Shown here: positions 16,974 through 25,077 of the stretch, in pieces | Layout of the letters: each line of letters starts with the position of its first letter | How positions within the stretch are numbered: position 1 is the first letter of the stretch | Source: Streptomyces triticagri | Lineage (GTDB): Bacteria > Actinomycetota > Actinomycetes > Streptomycetales > Streptomycetaceae | Length of the DNA: 51,524 nucleotides | Assembly: GCF_003429565.1 (NCBI RefSeq) | Contig: NZ_QUAK01000105.1 | Span: forward strand, 9,870-61,393 | Direction: 5' to 3' | Made by a program: the position numbers and the translations under genes | Notes under the pieces: generated by a model | Told to the model about the DNA's origin: nothing | What the model saw: only the letters and a program-made list of their open reading frames with translations | Databases searched by the model: none

Positions 16974-17393
16974 ATGTCGACACAGATCCACCGCCTGACC
17001 ATCACGGAACTCGCGGGTTGCGAAGACAGCGCGGTGCTGCGGGTGAGCGGCGAACTGGACCAGTCCTGCGAGGACTTCTTCCTCTCCACGCTCGGCGCGT
17101 CGGTGGAGGCCGGGCACCGGTTCCTCGTCCTCGATGTGACGGCTCTGGTGTTCTGCGATTCCCGGGGGCTGAACTGCCTGCTCGCGATGCACTGGCTGCT
17201 CGGCCGCCGGGACGGGCGGCTGCTGCTCGCCGGTCCGGGGCGGCGGCTCACCGAGCTGCTCGAGCAGACCGGCAGCACGGATCTGCTGCCGTCGTACACG
17301 ACAGTCGGTCAGGCCCTCAGCACGCTGCCGGAGTCCCAGCGGCCGGCCTGGCCGCCGACCGATCCGGCCGGATCTTCGGGGGCGGCGCGCTGA
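16974..17393 (+). CDS. STAS-domain anti-anti-sigma factor
   Basis: Protein of 139 residues with a single STAS domain (~residues 8-112). The conserved phosphorylatable serine lies in the motif FCDSRGLNCLL at Ser63. In the partner-switch model the unphosphorylated form binds an anti-sigma kinase and frees a sigma factor. The neighbouring SpoIIE-type phosphatase could activate it. The C-terminal 25 residues are Pro/Ala-rich and probably disordered. The ATG is preceded by GGAGGTG, a near-perfect ribosome site. No anti-sigma kinase or sigma gene is present in this window, so its partners must be elsewhere. Confidence 0.93.
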   Translation: MSTQIHRLTITELAGCEDSAVLRVSGELDQSCEDFFLSTLGASVEAGHRFLVLDVTALVFCDSRGLNCLLAMHWLLGRRDGRLLLAGPGRRLTELLEQTGSTDLLPSYTTVGQALSTLPESQRPAWPPTDPAGSSGAAR

Positions 17394-17421
17394 GCGAGCC
17401 GCTTCGGTGTAGACAGGGCGC

Positions 17422-18936
17422 ATGGACGAGCAGAGGAACCGGCCGCTGCGCCGGATGCTGCGTGGCGTCGACCACGGTGTGTTCCGGCAAGTGGCCACGC
17501 GATCGTGGCCGGGCGCGGAGCCGGTACTTCCGCGGCTGAGCAGGGCCGCGAATCACGGGGCGCTGTGGTTCGGCCTCGCGGCCGGGATGTGGGCGCTCGG
17601 CGGGGCACGCAGCCGGCGGGCCGCGGTGCGGGGCGCCGCGTCCCTCGCGGTCGCCTCGCTGACGGTGAACACCCTCGCCAAGGGCGCGGTGCGCAGGAAC
17701 CGTCCGGTGCTGGAGTCGGTGCCGGTGATACGGCATCTGCCGCGCCAGCCGGTGACCAGCTCCTTCCCCTCGGGGCATGCGGCCTCGGCGGCCGCGTTCA
17801 CCGCCGGTGCCGCTCTGGAGTCGCGGGAGTGGGGCACGGTGCTCGCGCCGGTGGCCGCCTCGGTGGCGTTCTCCCGGGTCTACACGGGCGTGCACTACCC
17901 GAGTGACGTCCTGGTGGGCGCGGGGCTCGGTATCGGCGCGGCGCTCGCGGTGCGCGGTCTGGTGCCCTCGCGTTCCCAACTCCCGCCGCCCGCGCGGCCG
18001 CGGACGGACGCGCCGGCGCTGCCGAAGGGCGAAGGGCTGCGCATCGTGGTCAATCCCTCGTCCGGCGCGCAGCCCCATGTCGTCGATCCGGTACGGCAGT
18101 TGCGCACCGAGCTGCCGGAGGCCGAGCTGATCCTGTACGACTCGGATGCCGGCCCGCTGTCCCAGGTCCTCGAGACGGAGGCCGCCGAGGCGGCGCGCCT
18201 GGGCGGCGCGCTCGGTGTGTTCGGCGGGGACGGCACGGTCAATGCGGCGGTGGGTCCGGCCCTCGCGCACGGGGTGCCGCTGGTGGTGCTGCCCGGCGGT
18301 ACGTTCAACCACTTCGCCGCGGATCTGGGCGTGGACACCCTCGCCGAGGTGTGTACGGCGGTGACCGAGGGCAGCGCGGTACGAGCGGACGTCGGGCGGA
18401 TCACCGCGCTGCCGGGGCCGGACGGGCGGCGTGGTGCCGCCGAGCCGCTGTACTTCCTCAACACGTTCAGCCTGGGCGTGTATCCGGATCTGGTGCGGCT
18501 GCGCGAGCGCTGGTCCCCGCGCATCGGCGGTCCGCCGGCGACGCTCTTCGGTGTCGCGCACGTGCTGCGTACGGCCCGCCCGCTGCGGGTCGAGGTGAAC
18601 GGCCGGCGGCGTTCGCTGTGGCTGCTCTTCGCGGGCAACGGCGCGTACCGCAGTATCGGCATCGCGCCGGTGCGCAGGCACGATCTGGCGGACGGTCTGC
18701 TCGATGTGCGGATCGCGCACGGCGGCCGGTTCGCCCGTACCCGGCTGCTGGGCGCGGCGCTCTCGGGTGGGCTGCGGCGCAGCCCGTTCTATGCGGCGGC
18801 GCGGCCGGAGCGGCTGATGGTGTCCGGGCTTCCGCAGGGGGCTGATATGGCGTTCGACGGTGAAGTGGTGGCGGCGCCCGGTGCGTTCGTCCTGGACAAG
18901 CTGCCGGAGGCGCTCACGGTGTACCGGCCGGTCTGA
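17422..18936 (+). CDS. Bifunctional PAP2 phosphatase / diacylglycerol kinase family protein
   Basis: Fusion of 504 residues. The N-terminal half is a PAP2 lipid phosphatase with all three motifs: KGAVRRNRP (residues 87-95), PSGH (116-119) and SRVYTGVHYPSD (151-162). Hydrophobic helices around them place it in the membrane. The C-terminal half is a diacylglycerol/sphingosine-kinase catalytic domain with the nucleotide motif GGDGTVN near residue 268 and LPGGTFNHFA after it. It could interconvert diacylglycerol and phosphatidate or act on another lipid or polyprenyl phosphate. The start lies 28 bp after the STAS gene, so co-transcription is possible. A fusion of this kind is recurrent in Actinobacteria. 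Confidence 0.92.
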   Translation: MDEQRNRPLRRMLRGVDHGVFRQVATRSWPGAEPVLPRLSRAANHGALWFGLAAGMWALGGARSRRAAVRGAASLAVASLTVNTLAKGAVRRNRPVLESVPVIRHLPRQPVTSSFPSGHAASAAAFTAGAALESREWGTVLAPVAASVAFSRVYTGVHYPSDVLVGAGLGIGAALAVRGLVPSRSQLPPPARPRTDAPALPKGEGLRIVVNPSSGAQPHVVDPVRQLRTELPEAELILYDSDAGPLSQVLETEAAEAARLGGALGVFGGDGTVNAAVGPALAHGVPLVVLPGGTFNHFAADLGVDTLAEVCTAVTEGSAVRADVGRITALPGPDGRRGAAEPLYFLNTFSLGVYPDLVRLRERWSPRIGGPPATLFGVAHVLRTARPLRVEVNGRRRSLWLLFAGNGAYRSIGIAPVRRHDLADGLLDVRIAHGGRFARTRLLGAALSGGLRRSPFYAAARPERLMVSGLPQGADMAFDGEVVAAPGAFVLDKLPEALTVYRPV

Positions 18937-18963
18937 GCACTGCGGCCGCAACCGGCAGCGTCC

Positions 18964-19482
18964 TCAGGGCAGTTCGTTGCCGCACCGTCCGCAGAAGCGG
19001 GCGTCGCGCTCCGTGGCCAGGCGGCCGCATTCGGGGCAGACCCGGTCGAGCAGGCAGGCCGCTTCGCCTCCCTCGCTCCCGGCCGAGACCACACCTTGCC
19101 CTTGAACGCCGCCCGCCTGAAGGCCGCCCACCTGAAGTCCGGGGCGCCGCCGGTGCGCGGTCAGGTAGACGAGGCCCTCGTCGCCGGCCTGCAGCCGGCG
19201 GCGCGATCCGCGCGGGAGCCAGGCGACGGTGTGCGGGCCGAGCTCCTCGGTCCCCTCGGTGCTGCCGAGCGTGCCGCTGCCTTCGAGTACGACGAGCAGC
19301 ACATCGAGTACGTCGTCGCTGTGTTCGCCGACGCTCGCGCCCGGGGTGAGCCGCACCAGGTTGGCGTCGAGGCCGCGCCCCTGTTCGGCGAGCCGCCAGA
19401 CGGCGCCCTGCCGTTCGTCCGGCAGCGGCGCCAGACAGTCGTCGAGCACGGCAAGGACCTTGGCCACGGGGGTCGGGGACAT
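18964..19482 (-). CDS. Cupin protein with C-terminal zinc ribbon
   Basis: Protein of 172 residues. Residues ~30-110 form a small cupin barrel: LTPGASVGEHSDDVLDVLLVVLEGSGTL carries the motif-1 His, and a second turn LGPHTVAWLPRGSRR follows. A Gly-rich linker leads to a zinc-ribbon at the end with CPECG and CGRCG pairs. The barrel keeps few metal ligands, so it may be a ligand-binding or structural rather than catalytic cupin. ATG 19482 follows GGAGG. It is divergent from the alpha/alpha-barrel membrane gene, across 255 bp. Function unknown. Confidence 0.8.
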   Translation of the reverse strand: MSPTPVAKVLAVLDDCLAPLPDERQGAVWRLAEQGRGLDANLVRLTPGASVGEHSDDVLDVLLVVLEGSGTLGSTEGTEELGPHTVAWLPRGSRRRLQAGDEGLVYLTAHRRRPGLQVGGLQAGGVQGQGVVSAGSEGGEAACLLDRVCPECGRLATERDARFCGRCGNELP

Positions 19483-19737
19483 GGGGGCCTCCAGGAGCAC
19501 ACGAGCCGGCCGGGGAACTGGTGAGGGAGCCGGACGAATCGACCCTACCCGGGCGGTGATCCACCGCTGTCGGAGGATGCCGCGTACCGCTCCCGTCCCG
19601 GGATCGGTGATCCGCCCCTTTCCGAATGTTCCTGTTACCCGGGCAGCACGCTCTGTCACTGCCCAGGACTAGACTGGAGACATCCAGGACTCACCCACGA
19701 CCCATCAGTTCGCCCTGACACGGGGAAGGGGCACGCT

Positions 19738-21165
19738 GTGTCACCACAACGCCTGGGGCTCGGCCCATTGCGCCCGCCCCCGCACCGGGACCCGGACGAC
19801 GGGGCGGGCGGCCGGCGTGCTGCCGCGCCCACCCGCTTCGTCCGCTGGCTCGGCGGGTTCGGCTGCCTGGCCGCGGGATATGCGGTGTTCCAGTCCCTGG
19901 TCGGGGTGCTGCCGGACGGCATCCCGCCGGACACCGCACGCTATGCGCTGGCCGCGGTGGCGGGGTGCGCCACCACCGTCGCGGTGTGGCTGGCCACCGC
20001 CCTGCTGCGGACCCGCTCCGCACCGCCCGCGCCCACTCTGCCGGCGCCCCGCCCCGTGCCGGGCCAACACCCCACGGGGCCGGGCGAGTTCGGGCCCGGA
20101 GCCTTCACCGAGCTGGCCATGCAGACGTACGAGGCCCTGGTCGCCGGGCTCACCGAGGCCGACGACCCGCAGTCCGGCCGGCTGACAGGCTGGCCGCACG
20201 GTCTCGACGAACCGACGACACCGCTGCGGCCGACATCGGTGGGCACCGCGTACGGACTGCACACGGCTCTCGACCTGGCACTGCCGGACGGCCGCATACG
20301 CACCGGGGAACTGGTCGACACACTCTGGCGGTTGAGGCTGCCGGACGGCGGCTGGGCCGCCCGCTCGCAGGGCTCCATACCGCGCCCGGAGGTGACGGCG
20401 CTGGTGCTCGGCGCGCTGGCCCGGGCGGGAGCGGATCCGGCCCGGATCGCGGAGGAGGCGGAGCACTGCGCGTCCCGGCTCACCCGTGAACTGGAGCCGT
20501 CGGGCCTGGAGATGACCCATGTGGTGACCACGGTGCTGCGCGGGCTGCTGCGCGCCGCACCGGAGTCGCCGGCCCTGCCGCGGCTGCGGGAGGCCCTGGT
20601 CGACGCGGCGTTCGCGGATCCGCTCCGGCGCCATCAGCGGTGCTGGGGCCCGCGGTTCTCTGCTGTGGTCGGTCGGCCGGTGCTGCCGTCGCCCGTGCAC
20701 ACCGCGCAGGCGGTCCTCGCGCTCGACCGGGCGGCGGCGGTGCTCGGCGAGAGCCCGCATGTCCGCGACGCCCGGCGGGAGGGCATCCGCTGGCTGCTCG
20801 CCTGCCCGGGCCCGCTGCACGACGGCTGCCCCGACCTGCGCAATGTGCACGAGGTGGTCCGCCGGCCGCACCCTTCGGATCTGAGCCACCACGAGGTCCT
20901 GCCCGTACGGCACTTCACCGCATCCTGGGTGCTGCGGGCACTCCTCACACCCGGTTCGGCCCGGACGGCGGCCGAGGACGGCCTGGAGCGCGAGTGGCGG
21001 GAGCTGACGGCGGGCGCCGCCACCGCGGTGTGGCGCCGCCAGACGGACGGCGTGTGGACCTGGGAGGGCGACGGGGACGATCTCGGCCATCCCATGTGGA
21101 TGACCTATCAAGGCCTTTCGGCCCTGCGCACCCATGCCTTATGGATGTATCAGCCGCACGTCTGA
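19738..21165 (+). CDS. Membrane-anchored protein with prenyltransferase/squalene-cyclase-like alpha/alpha-barrel
   Basis: Protein of 475 residues, family not firmly identified. Two transmembrane helices (about residues 33-53 and 67-90) are followed by a Pro-rich linker and a helical domain of ~360 residues. That domain has repeat-like features of terpene-cyclase/prenyltransferase folds: TSVGTAYGLHTALDLA, then LPDGGWAARSQGSIPRPEVT. The DXDD and QW signatures of true cyclases are not visible, so catalysis is doubtful. The GTG at 19738 follows GGGAAGGGG. The next gene, a cupin-like protein, starts 44 bp after its stop, suggesting an operon. The topology would leave the barrel in the cytoplasm or outside depending on helix orientation. 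Confidence 0.65.
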   Translation: MSPQRLGLGPLRPPPHRDPDDGAGGRRAAAPTRFVRWLGGFGCLAAGYAVFQSLVGVLPDGIPPDTARYALAAVAGCATTVAVWLATALLRTRSAPPAPTLPAPRPVPGQHPTGPGEFGPGAFTELAMQTYEALVAGLTEADDPQSGRLTGWPHGLDEPTTPLRPTSVGTAYGLHTALDLALPDGRIRTGELVDTLWRLRLPDGGWAARSQGSIPRPEVTALVLGALARAGADPARIAEEAEHCASRLTRELEPSGLEMTHVVTTVLRGLLRAAPESPALPRLREALVDAAFADPLRRHQRCWGPRFSAVVGRPVLPSPVHTAQAVLALDRAAAVLGESPHVRDARREGIRWLLACPGPLHDGCPDLRNVHEVVRRPHPSDLSHHEVLPVRHFTASWVLRALLTPGSARTAAEDGLEREWRELTAGAATAVWRRQTDGVWTWEGDGDDLGHPMWMTYQGLSALRTHALWMYQPHV

Positions 21166-21208
21166 GATCCGGCGACGGGCGGCTCGTGGTGCGCGATCGG
21201 GAGGCTGC

Positions 21209-21958
21209 ATGGGTGGACGGCAGGTCAGCGAGGCACGACGGCTCCTCACCGGAGCACTCGACGATCGACCCGACGCCGAATTACCCACCGCGGCCCACGA
21301 GACGGTCGCCGAGCTGGGCACACCGGCCCGGCTCGGGGCGCTGCTGCGGGAGCTGGCGGCGGGCGCGGGCGATCCGGCGGGCTGCGCCCGTCTCTCGTAC
21401 CGCCATGTGCTCGGCTTCGACAAGCTGCTGCTCTTCGACGGCGGCAGCCGGCACATGCTGCGCGCCCATGTCTGGCATCCGCACGGACAGCACCTGGCCC
21501 CGGAGGACATCCACAACCACCGCTCGCCGCTGGCGTCCCAGGTGGTCCGCGGCAGCCTCGGCATGGAGCTGTACGAGGAGGTGCCGGACGGCACGGCACG
21601 GGAGCACGGCCCGGACGGGGGCGGGCGCGAAACCGTGCGGTACGAGGAGTCCCTGGCCGACGCCGGTGACTGGCTGCTCACCGAGCGGGGGCGGGCGCGA
21701 CTGCGGCTCACCCATGTCGCGCGGTACGCGGCGGGCAGCGGTTACGCGCTCGCGCCGCACGCCCTGCATCGTGCGTGGTGCACCGCGGACGAGCCGACGG
21801 TGACGCTGTTCCTTGAGGCCGGCGCCCACCGGCGTCCGCACACCGACGTGTTCTCCGCACCGGGGCCGCGGCGCGCGCCGGCGACGGCCAAGCATCCGCT
21901 GCCGGTGGCCGACTATCTGTCCGAACTCACCGCGCTGGCACGGCTTGTGGACGGCTGA
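21209..21958 (+). CDS. Cupin-like protein (possible metal-dependent dioxygenase)
   Basis: Protein of 249 residues. It shows a cupin-type pattern: HVWHPHGQHLAPEDIHNHRS with several candidate ligand histidines, a glutamate in GMELYEE, and YALAPHALHRAW near the C-terminus giving the motif-2 histidines. The spacing resembles cysteine-dioxygenase-like cupins, but I cannot name a substrate. The ATG follows GGGAGG seven bases upstream. It lies 44 bp after the barrel protein on the same strand and converges on the NUDIX gene. The association of cupin, barrel and cupin-zinc-ribbon genes may be functional. Confidence 0.7.
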   Translation: MGGRQVSEARRLLTGALDDRPDAELPTAAHETVAELGTPARLGALLRELAAGAGDPAGCARLSYRHVLGFDKLLLFDGGSRHMLRAHVWHPHGQHLAPEDIHNHRSPLASQVVRGSLGMELYEEVPDGTAREHGPDGGGRETVRYEESLADAGDWLLTERGRARLRLTHVARYAAGSGYALAPHALHRAWCTADEPTVTLFLEAGAHRRPHTDVFSAPGPRRAPATAKHPLPVADYLSELTALARLVDG

Positions 21959-21985
21959 GGCCGGACGCCGCCGGGCGCGGACGGA

Positions 21986-22411
21986 TCAGGCGGTGCGCAC
22001 CGAGTTCAGGGCCTGGCGGACCACGTCGAGGTTGTAGTCGTCGATGCGCAGACCGTCAAGGGCGGACGGCTCCCGCCAGTCGAAGGCCTGGTCACGGTGC
22101 GGGAGGCGGACGTCGAGGGTGAGCGGCTCGACCAGGAAGTTGTCCTGGTAGTTCTTGATCTCGCGGCCCTGGTAGTCGCTCACGAAGGACGATTCGCCCA
22201 CCTTGCGGACCACCCGGCCGAGCAGCGCGGTCTCCTCGCGCAGTTCGCGCAGGACGGCGTGCTCGGAGCGCTCGCCCGGGTCCAGCTTGCCGCAGGGGAC
22301 GCCCCAGACGCCGGGCAGGAAGCGCTCGGTCTCGCTGCGCCGCACCAGGAGCACACGGCCGTGGTGCACGACGACGGCGGCGGCCAGTCGGTTCTCACCC
22401 GGGATTGTCAT
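21986..22411 (-). CDS. NUDIX hydrolase
   Basis: Protein of 141 residues with a complete NUDIX box: GKLDPGERSEHAVLRELREE, which fits G-x5-E-x7-REU-x-EE. The last conserved glycine is replaced by alanine (EETALLG). Family members cleave nucleoside diphosphates linked to another group; the substrate cannot be predicted here. ATG 22411 is the natural start because the nudix fold begins directly after it. The upstream bases lack a good ribosome site. It converges with the cupin-like gene. Confidence 0.9.
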   Translation of the reverse strand: MTIPGENRLAAAVVVHHGRVLLVRRSETERFLPGVWGVPCGKLDPGERSEHAVLRELREETALLGRVVRKVGESSFVSDYQGREIKNYQDNFLVEPLTLDVRLPHRDQAFDWREPSALDGLRIDDYNLDVVRQALNSVRTA

Positions 22412-22558
22412 GCCGTCACGGTAGCGCGTGGCGCACCGCCCGGCACCCGTTGACAACTCCCTTTCACCGCACACCGGGAGGGACGTCCGGGCCTCTCGGG
22501 CACACCTGTGCGGGAAGACGTACGGCCGTACGGATCACGTGTACGGAGGGGCGCAGGA

Positions 22559-23302
22559 TCAGTCGCGGACCGCGTACGCCGCGGCGTATCCGCCGGGCGC
22601 TTCGGGGATGTCCGCGAGTCGCCAGCCGGGCACGGGGTGCGGCTCGGCGCCCGTCCCGACCAGGAGGGTGGCGACTCCCCCGCCGCCGAGGCCCTCGCCG
22701 GTGCCCTTGAGCACGGCCTCCTTCCGCGCCCAGCAGCGGGCGAAGGCGACGGGTCCCGACTCCGGGCCGAGCAGCGCCAGTTCCTGCTGTTCGTCGCCGT
22801 GCAGCGCACGTGCGACATCGGTCACGAGCTCGGCCTTGGGCACCAGCTCGATGTCCACGCCGACCGGGCGGTCGCACACGCCGATCAGGGCGTGGCGTCC
22901 GGCGTGCGAGAGCGAGAAGTGGACGGGCGAGCCGGCGAGCACGGGCCGTCCGTGCTCACCCCCGCAGTGCGGACAGGGCTCGCGCACGAAGGCCAGTGCA
23001 GCAGGGGCGGTGTCCAGGCGGCGGCCCAGCACTCGGCGCAGGGTGGTGTGCGCCGTGATGTAGAGGTCCCGGTCCTGCGGACGGCGCAGCGCCGTCGCTC
23101 GTGCCCGCTCCGTGGCGTCCAGGACGGACAGGTCCTCGTCCGTGGGGTGTCCGACGCGGACCAGCCACAGTTCCGGCCGCCCTGCGCGGTCCTCGTGCGA
23201 GCCGGCGCCGATGGGCCACGGCGTGCCGTCGGGGGCGCGTGCCTGCGAGGCATCCGGTGCCTCCTGGTCCCGCGGGTGGGGCTGTTGTCCTGTCGCCGTC
23301 AT
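22559..23302 (-). CDS. 4'-phosphopantetheinyl transferase superfamily protein (Sfp type)
   Basis: Protein of 247 residues that transfers phosphopantetheine from coenzyme A to carrier proteins. The first metal motif is GVDIELV. The second is ARCWARKEAVLKGTGEGL, containing the conserved W-x-x-KEA-x-x-K. A short Cys pair (CPHCGG) precedes the HFSLSHAG loop. Length matches Sfp-type enzymes, which usually serve polyketide or peptide synthases. No such synthase is in this window. It begins 21 bp after the stop of a sugar permease gene and may be transcribed with that operon. The ribosome site is weak. Confidence 0.92.
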   Translation of the reverse strand: MTATGQQPHPRDQEAPDASQARAPDGTPWPIGAGSHEDRAGRPELWLVRVGHPTDEDLSVLDATERARATALRRPQDRDLYITAHTTLRRVLGRRLDTAPAALAFVREPCPHCGGEHGRPVLAGSPVHFSLSHAGRHALIGVCDRPVGVDIELVPKAELVTDVARALHGDEQQELALLGPESGPVAFARCWARKEAVLKGTGEGLGGGGVATLLVGTGAEPHPVPGWRLADIPEAPGGYAAAYAVRD

Positions 23303-23323
23303 GGAGCTCAGCGTGTCACGATG

Positions 23324-24172
23324 TCAGCCCTTCGTCGCGCCGCTCAGGGTGAAGGCACCGCCGAGCACCTTGGAGATCACCAGGTACACCAGCACCACGG
23401 GTGCCGAGTAGATCAGCGAGTACGCCGCGAGCTGCCCGTACGCGACCGCTCCGAACTGGGAGAAGAACTGGTGGATCGCCACCGCCGCGGGCAGTTTCTC
23501 GGGGCTCTGGATCAGGACGAACGGGACGAAGAAGTTCCCCCACGCCAGCATGAAGGTGAACAGGGTGACGACACTGGCCCCCGGGAGCACCAGCGGCACC
23601 ACCATGCGCCACAGGGTGGTCATCCGCGAGGCACCGTCCACCCAGGCGGCCTCCTCCAGCTCCACGGGCACCCCGTCGATGAACCCCTTCATCAGCCAGA
23701 TCGCGTACGGCAGTGATGTCGCCGCCAGGAACAGGGTCGTCGCGAAGGTCGAGTCGAGGGCGTCGAGGCGGACGAACAGCCCGTACACCGGCACCATGAC
23801 GGCGGTGACGGGCAGCCCTGTCGCGAACAGCACCGTGTACAGGAACGGCCGCTTGAAGCGCAGCTGGAACCGCGACAGCGGATAGGCGCACAGTGTGCCC
23901 GCGACGATGGTGATGAGTGCCGAACCGCCGGCGAGGACCAGGCCGTTGAGGATCGGGCGCAGGCTGATGTCGAAGGTGAGCACCGCGGAGAAGTTGTCGA
24001 GCGTGAGGCGGTCCGGCAGGCCCGCGCTCAGCGACGCCTCGCCGTCGAGCGCGGCCAGTACGAGCCAGCCGAACGGGAGCGCGAACAGCACGGCCACGAG
24101 GCCGAGGACCGAGTACGCCGCGGCGGCACCCGTGCGCCGGCGGGCCGTGGACGTCACTGCGACGGGGGCCAT
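23324..24172 (-). CDS. Carbohydrate ABC transporter permease, MalG type (CUT1)
   Basis: Inner-membrane permease of 282 residues with six hydrophobic helices. The EAA loop that contacts the ATPase reads EEAAWVDGASRMTTLWRMVVPL, the standard MalG form. It is the third gene of a leftward operon after the solute-binding lipoprotein and the MalF-type permease. ATG 24172 lies two bases after the stop of the upstream permease and is preceded by GGAGGTG, so translation is coupled. No ATPase gene follows. Streptomyces CUT1 importers commonly use the shared MsiK ATPase, encoded elsewhere. Confidence 0.95.
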   Translation of the reverse strand: MAPVAVTSTARRRTGAAAAYSVLGLVAVLFALPFGWLVLAALDGEASLSAGLPDRLTLDNFSAVLTFDISLRPILNGLVLAGGSALITIVAGTLCAYPLSRFQLRFKRPFLYTVLFATGLPVTAVMVPVYGLFVRLDALDSTFATTLFLAATSLPYAIWLMKGFIDGVPVELEEAAWVDGASRMTTLWRMVVPLVLPGASVVTLFTFMLAWGNFFVPFVLIQSPEKLPAAVAIHQFFSQFGAVAYGQLAAYSLIYSAPVVLVYLVISKVLGGAFTLSGATKG

Positions 24173-24174
24173 CG

Positions 24175-25077
24175 TCACACCTCCACCTTCAGGACGCGTA
24201 CGTAGACGAGGCCGGCCACCGCACCGATGGAGAGAAGCACCAGGGCGACGGCGGTGCCGTAGCCGATCTGGAAGAGCTTGAAGGCCTGTTCGTACATGTA
24301 GAGCGGCAGGGTCTGGGACTTGGTGCCGGGGCCGCCCGCCGTCATCACGAAGATCAAGGTGAACAGGGACAGCGTCTGCAGGGTCACCAGCATGAGGTTC
24401 GAGACCATGGTGCGTTTGATGAGCGGCAGGACGATGTGCCACAACCGGCGCAGCGGTCCCGCCCCGTCGACGCTCGCGGCCTCGAGGAGGTCCGTCGGCA
24501 CCTCGGAGAGTGCCGCCGAGTAGACCAGCATGGAGAAGGCGGTGCCGCGCCAGACGTTGGCCAGGATCACGGCGAGCATCGGCGTCATCACCAGCCAGGA
24601 GGTCCCTTCGAGACCGAGGCCGCGGAGCAGGGAGTTGAGTGTGCCGTCGTCGCTGAGGAAGGCGAACCACACGTAGCCCGCGACGATTTCCGGGATCACC
24701 CACGCGGCGACGACGATCGCGCCCACCGCTCCGCGTGCGGCGCGCGCCCGGCCGCGCATGACGAGTGCGAGGAACAGTCCGAGGAGGTTCTGTCCGACGA
24801 TCGCCGAGAAGAAGACGAAGACGACGGTCAGCAGCACCGAGTCCCAGAACCTCGGGTCGGAGAACAGCTGAGTGAAGTTGTCGAAGCCGACGAACATCGT
24901 GTCGGCCGCACCCGGGCCGGTCAGCGCCGAGTCGGTGAAGGCCGCGTAGAACGTCCAGCCGATCGGGCCGGCGAAGAAGACCGTGAGCAGCAGCAGAGCC
25001 GGGGCCATCGGGCCGAGCGCGCGCCGCAGGTTCGGGTGCCGGGCGGCGACGGCCGGTGGCGTACGCGGACCGCTCAC
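24175..25077 (-). CDS. Carbohydrate ABC transporter permease, MalF type (CUT1)
   Basis: Inner-membrane permease of 300 residues. It has an N-terminal hydrophobic helix (PMAPALLLLTVFFAGPIGW), a periplasmic-type loop, then five helices. The EAA loop reads LLEAASVDGAGPLRRLWHIV. The GTG start at 25077 overlaps the solute-binding-protein stop as GTGA, which sets the start and couples translation. A far longer upstream frame exists but is antisense-like shadow within the binding-protein gene. It pairs with the MalG-type permease to form the membrane channel. Confidence 0.94.
   Translation of the reverse strand: MSGPRTPPAVAARHPNLRRALGPMAPALLLLTVFFAGPIGWTFYAAFTDSALTGPGAADTMFVGFDNFTQLFSDPRFWDSVLLTVVFVFFSAIVGQNLLGLFLALVMRGRARAARGAVGAIVVAAWVIPEIVAGYVWFAFLSDDGTLNSLLRGLGLEGTSWLVMTPMLAVILANVWRGTAFSMLVYSAALSEVPTDLLEAASVDGAGPLRRLWHIVLPLIKRTMVSNLMLVTLQTLSLFTLIFVMTAGGPGTKSQTLPLYMYEQAFKLFQIGYGTAVALVLLSIGAVAGLVYVRVLKVEV

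Noticed and set aside
19738..21165. True terpene cyclase assignment for the barrel protein
   Set aside because: The catalytic DXDD and the repeated QW signatures are not visible, and two transmembrane helices precede the domain.
21813..22037. A 74-codon plus-strand frame between the cupin-like and NUDIX genes
   Set aside because: It overlaps the end of the cupin-like gene in another frame and the NUDIX gene on the opposite strand, with no ribosome site or recognisable product.
22559..23302. Phosphopantetheinyl transferase as a sign of a polyketide or peptide biosynthetic cluster
   Set aside because: No synthase, carrier protein or other biosynthetic gene is nearby; stand-alone transferases are common in Streptomyces.
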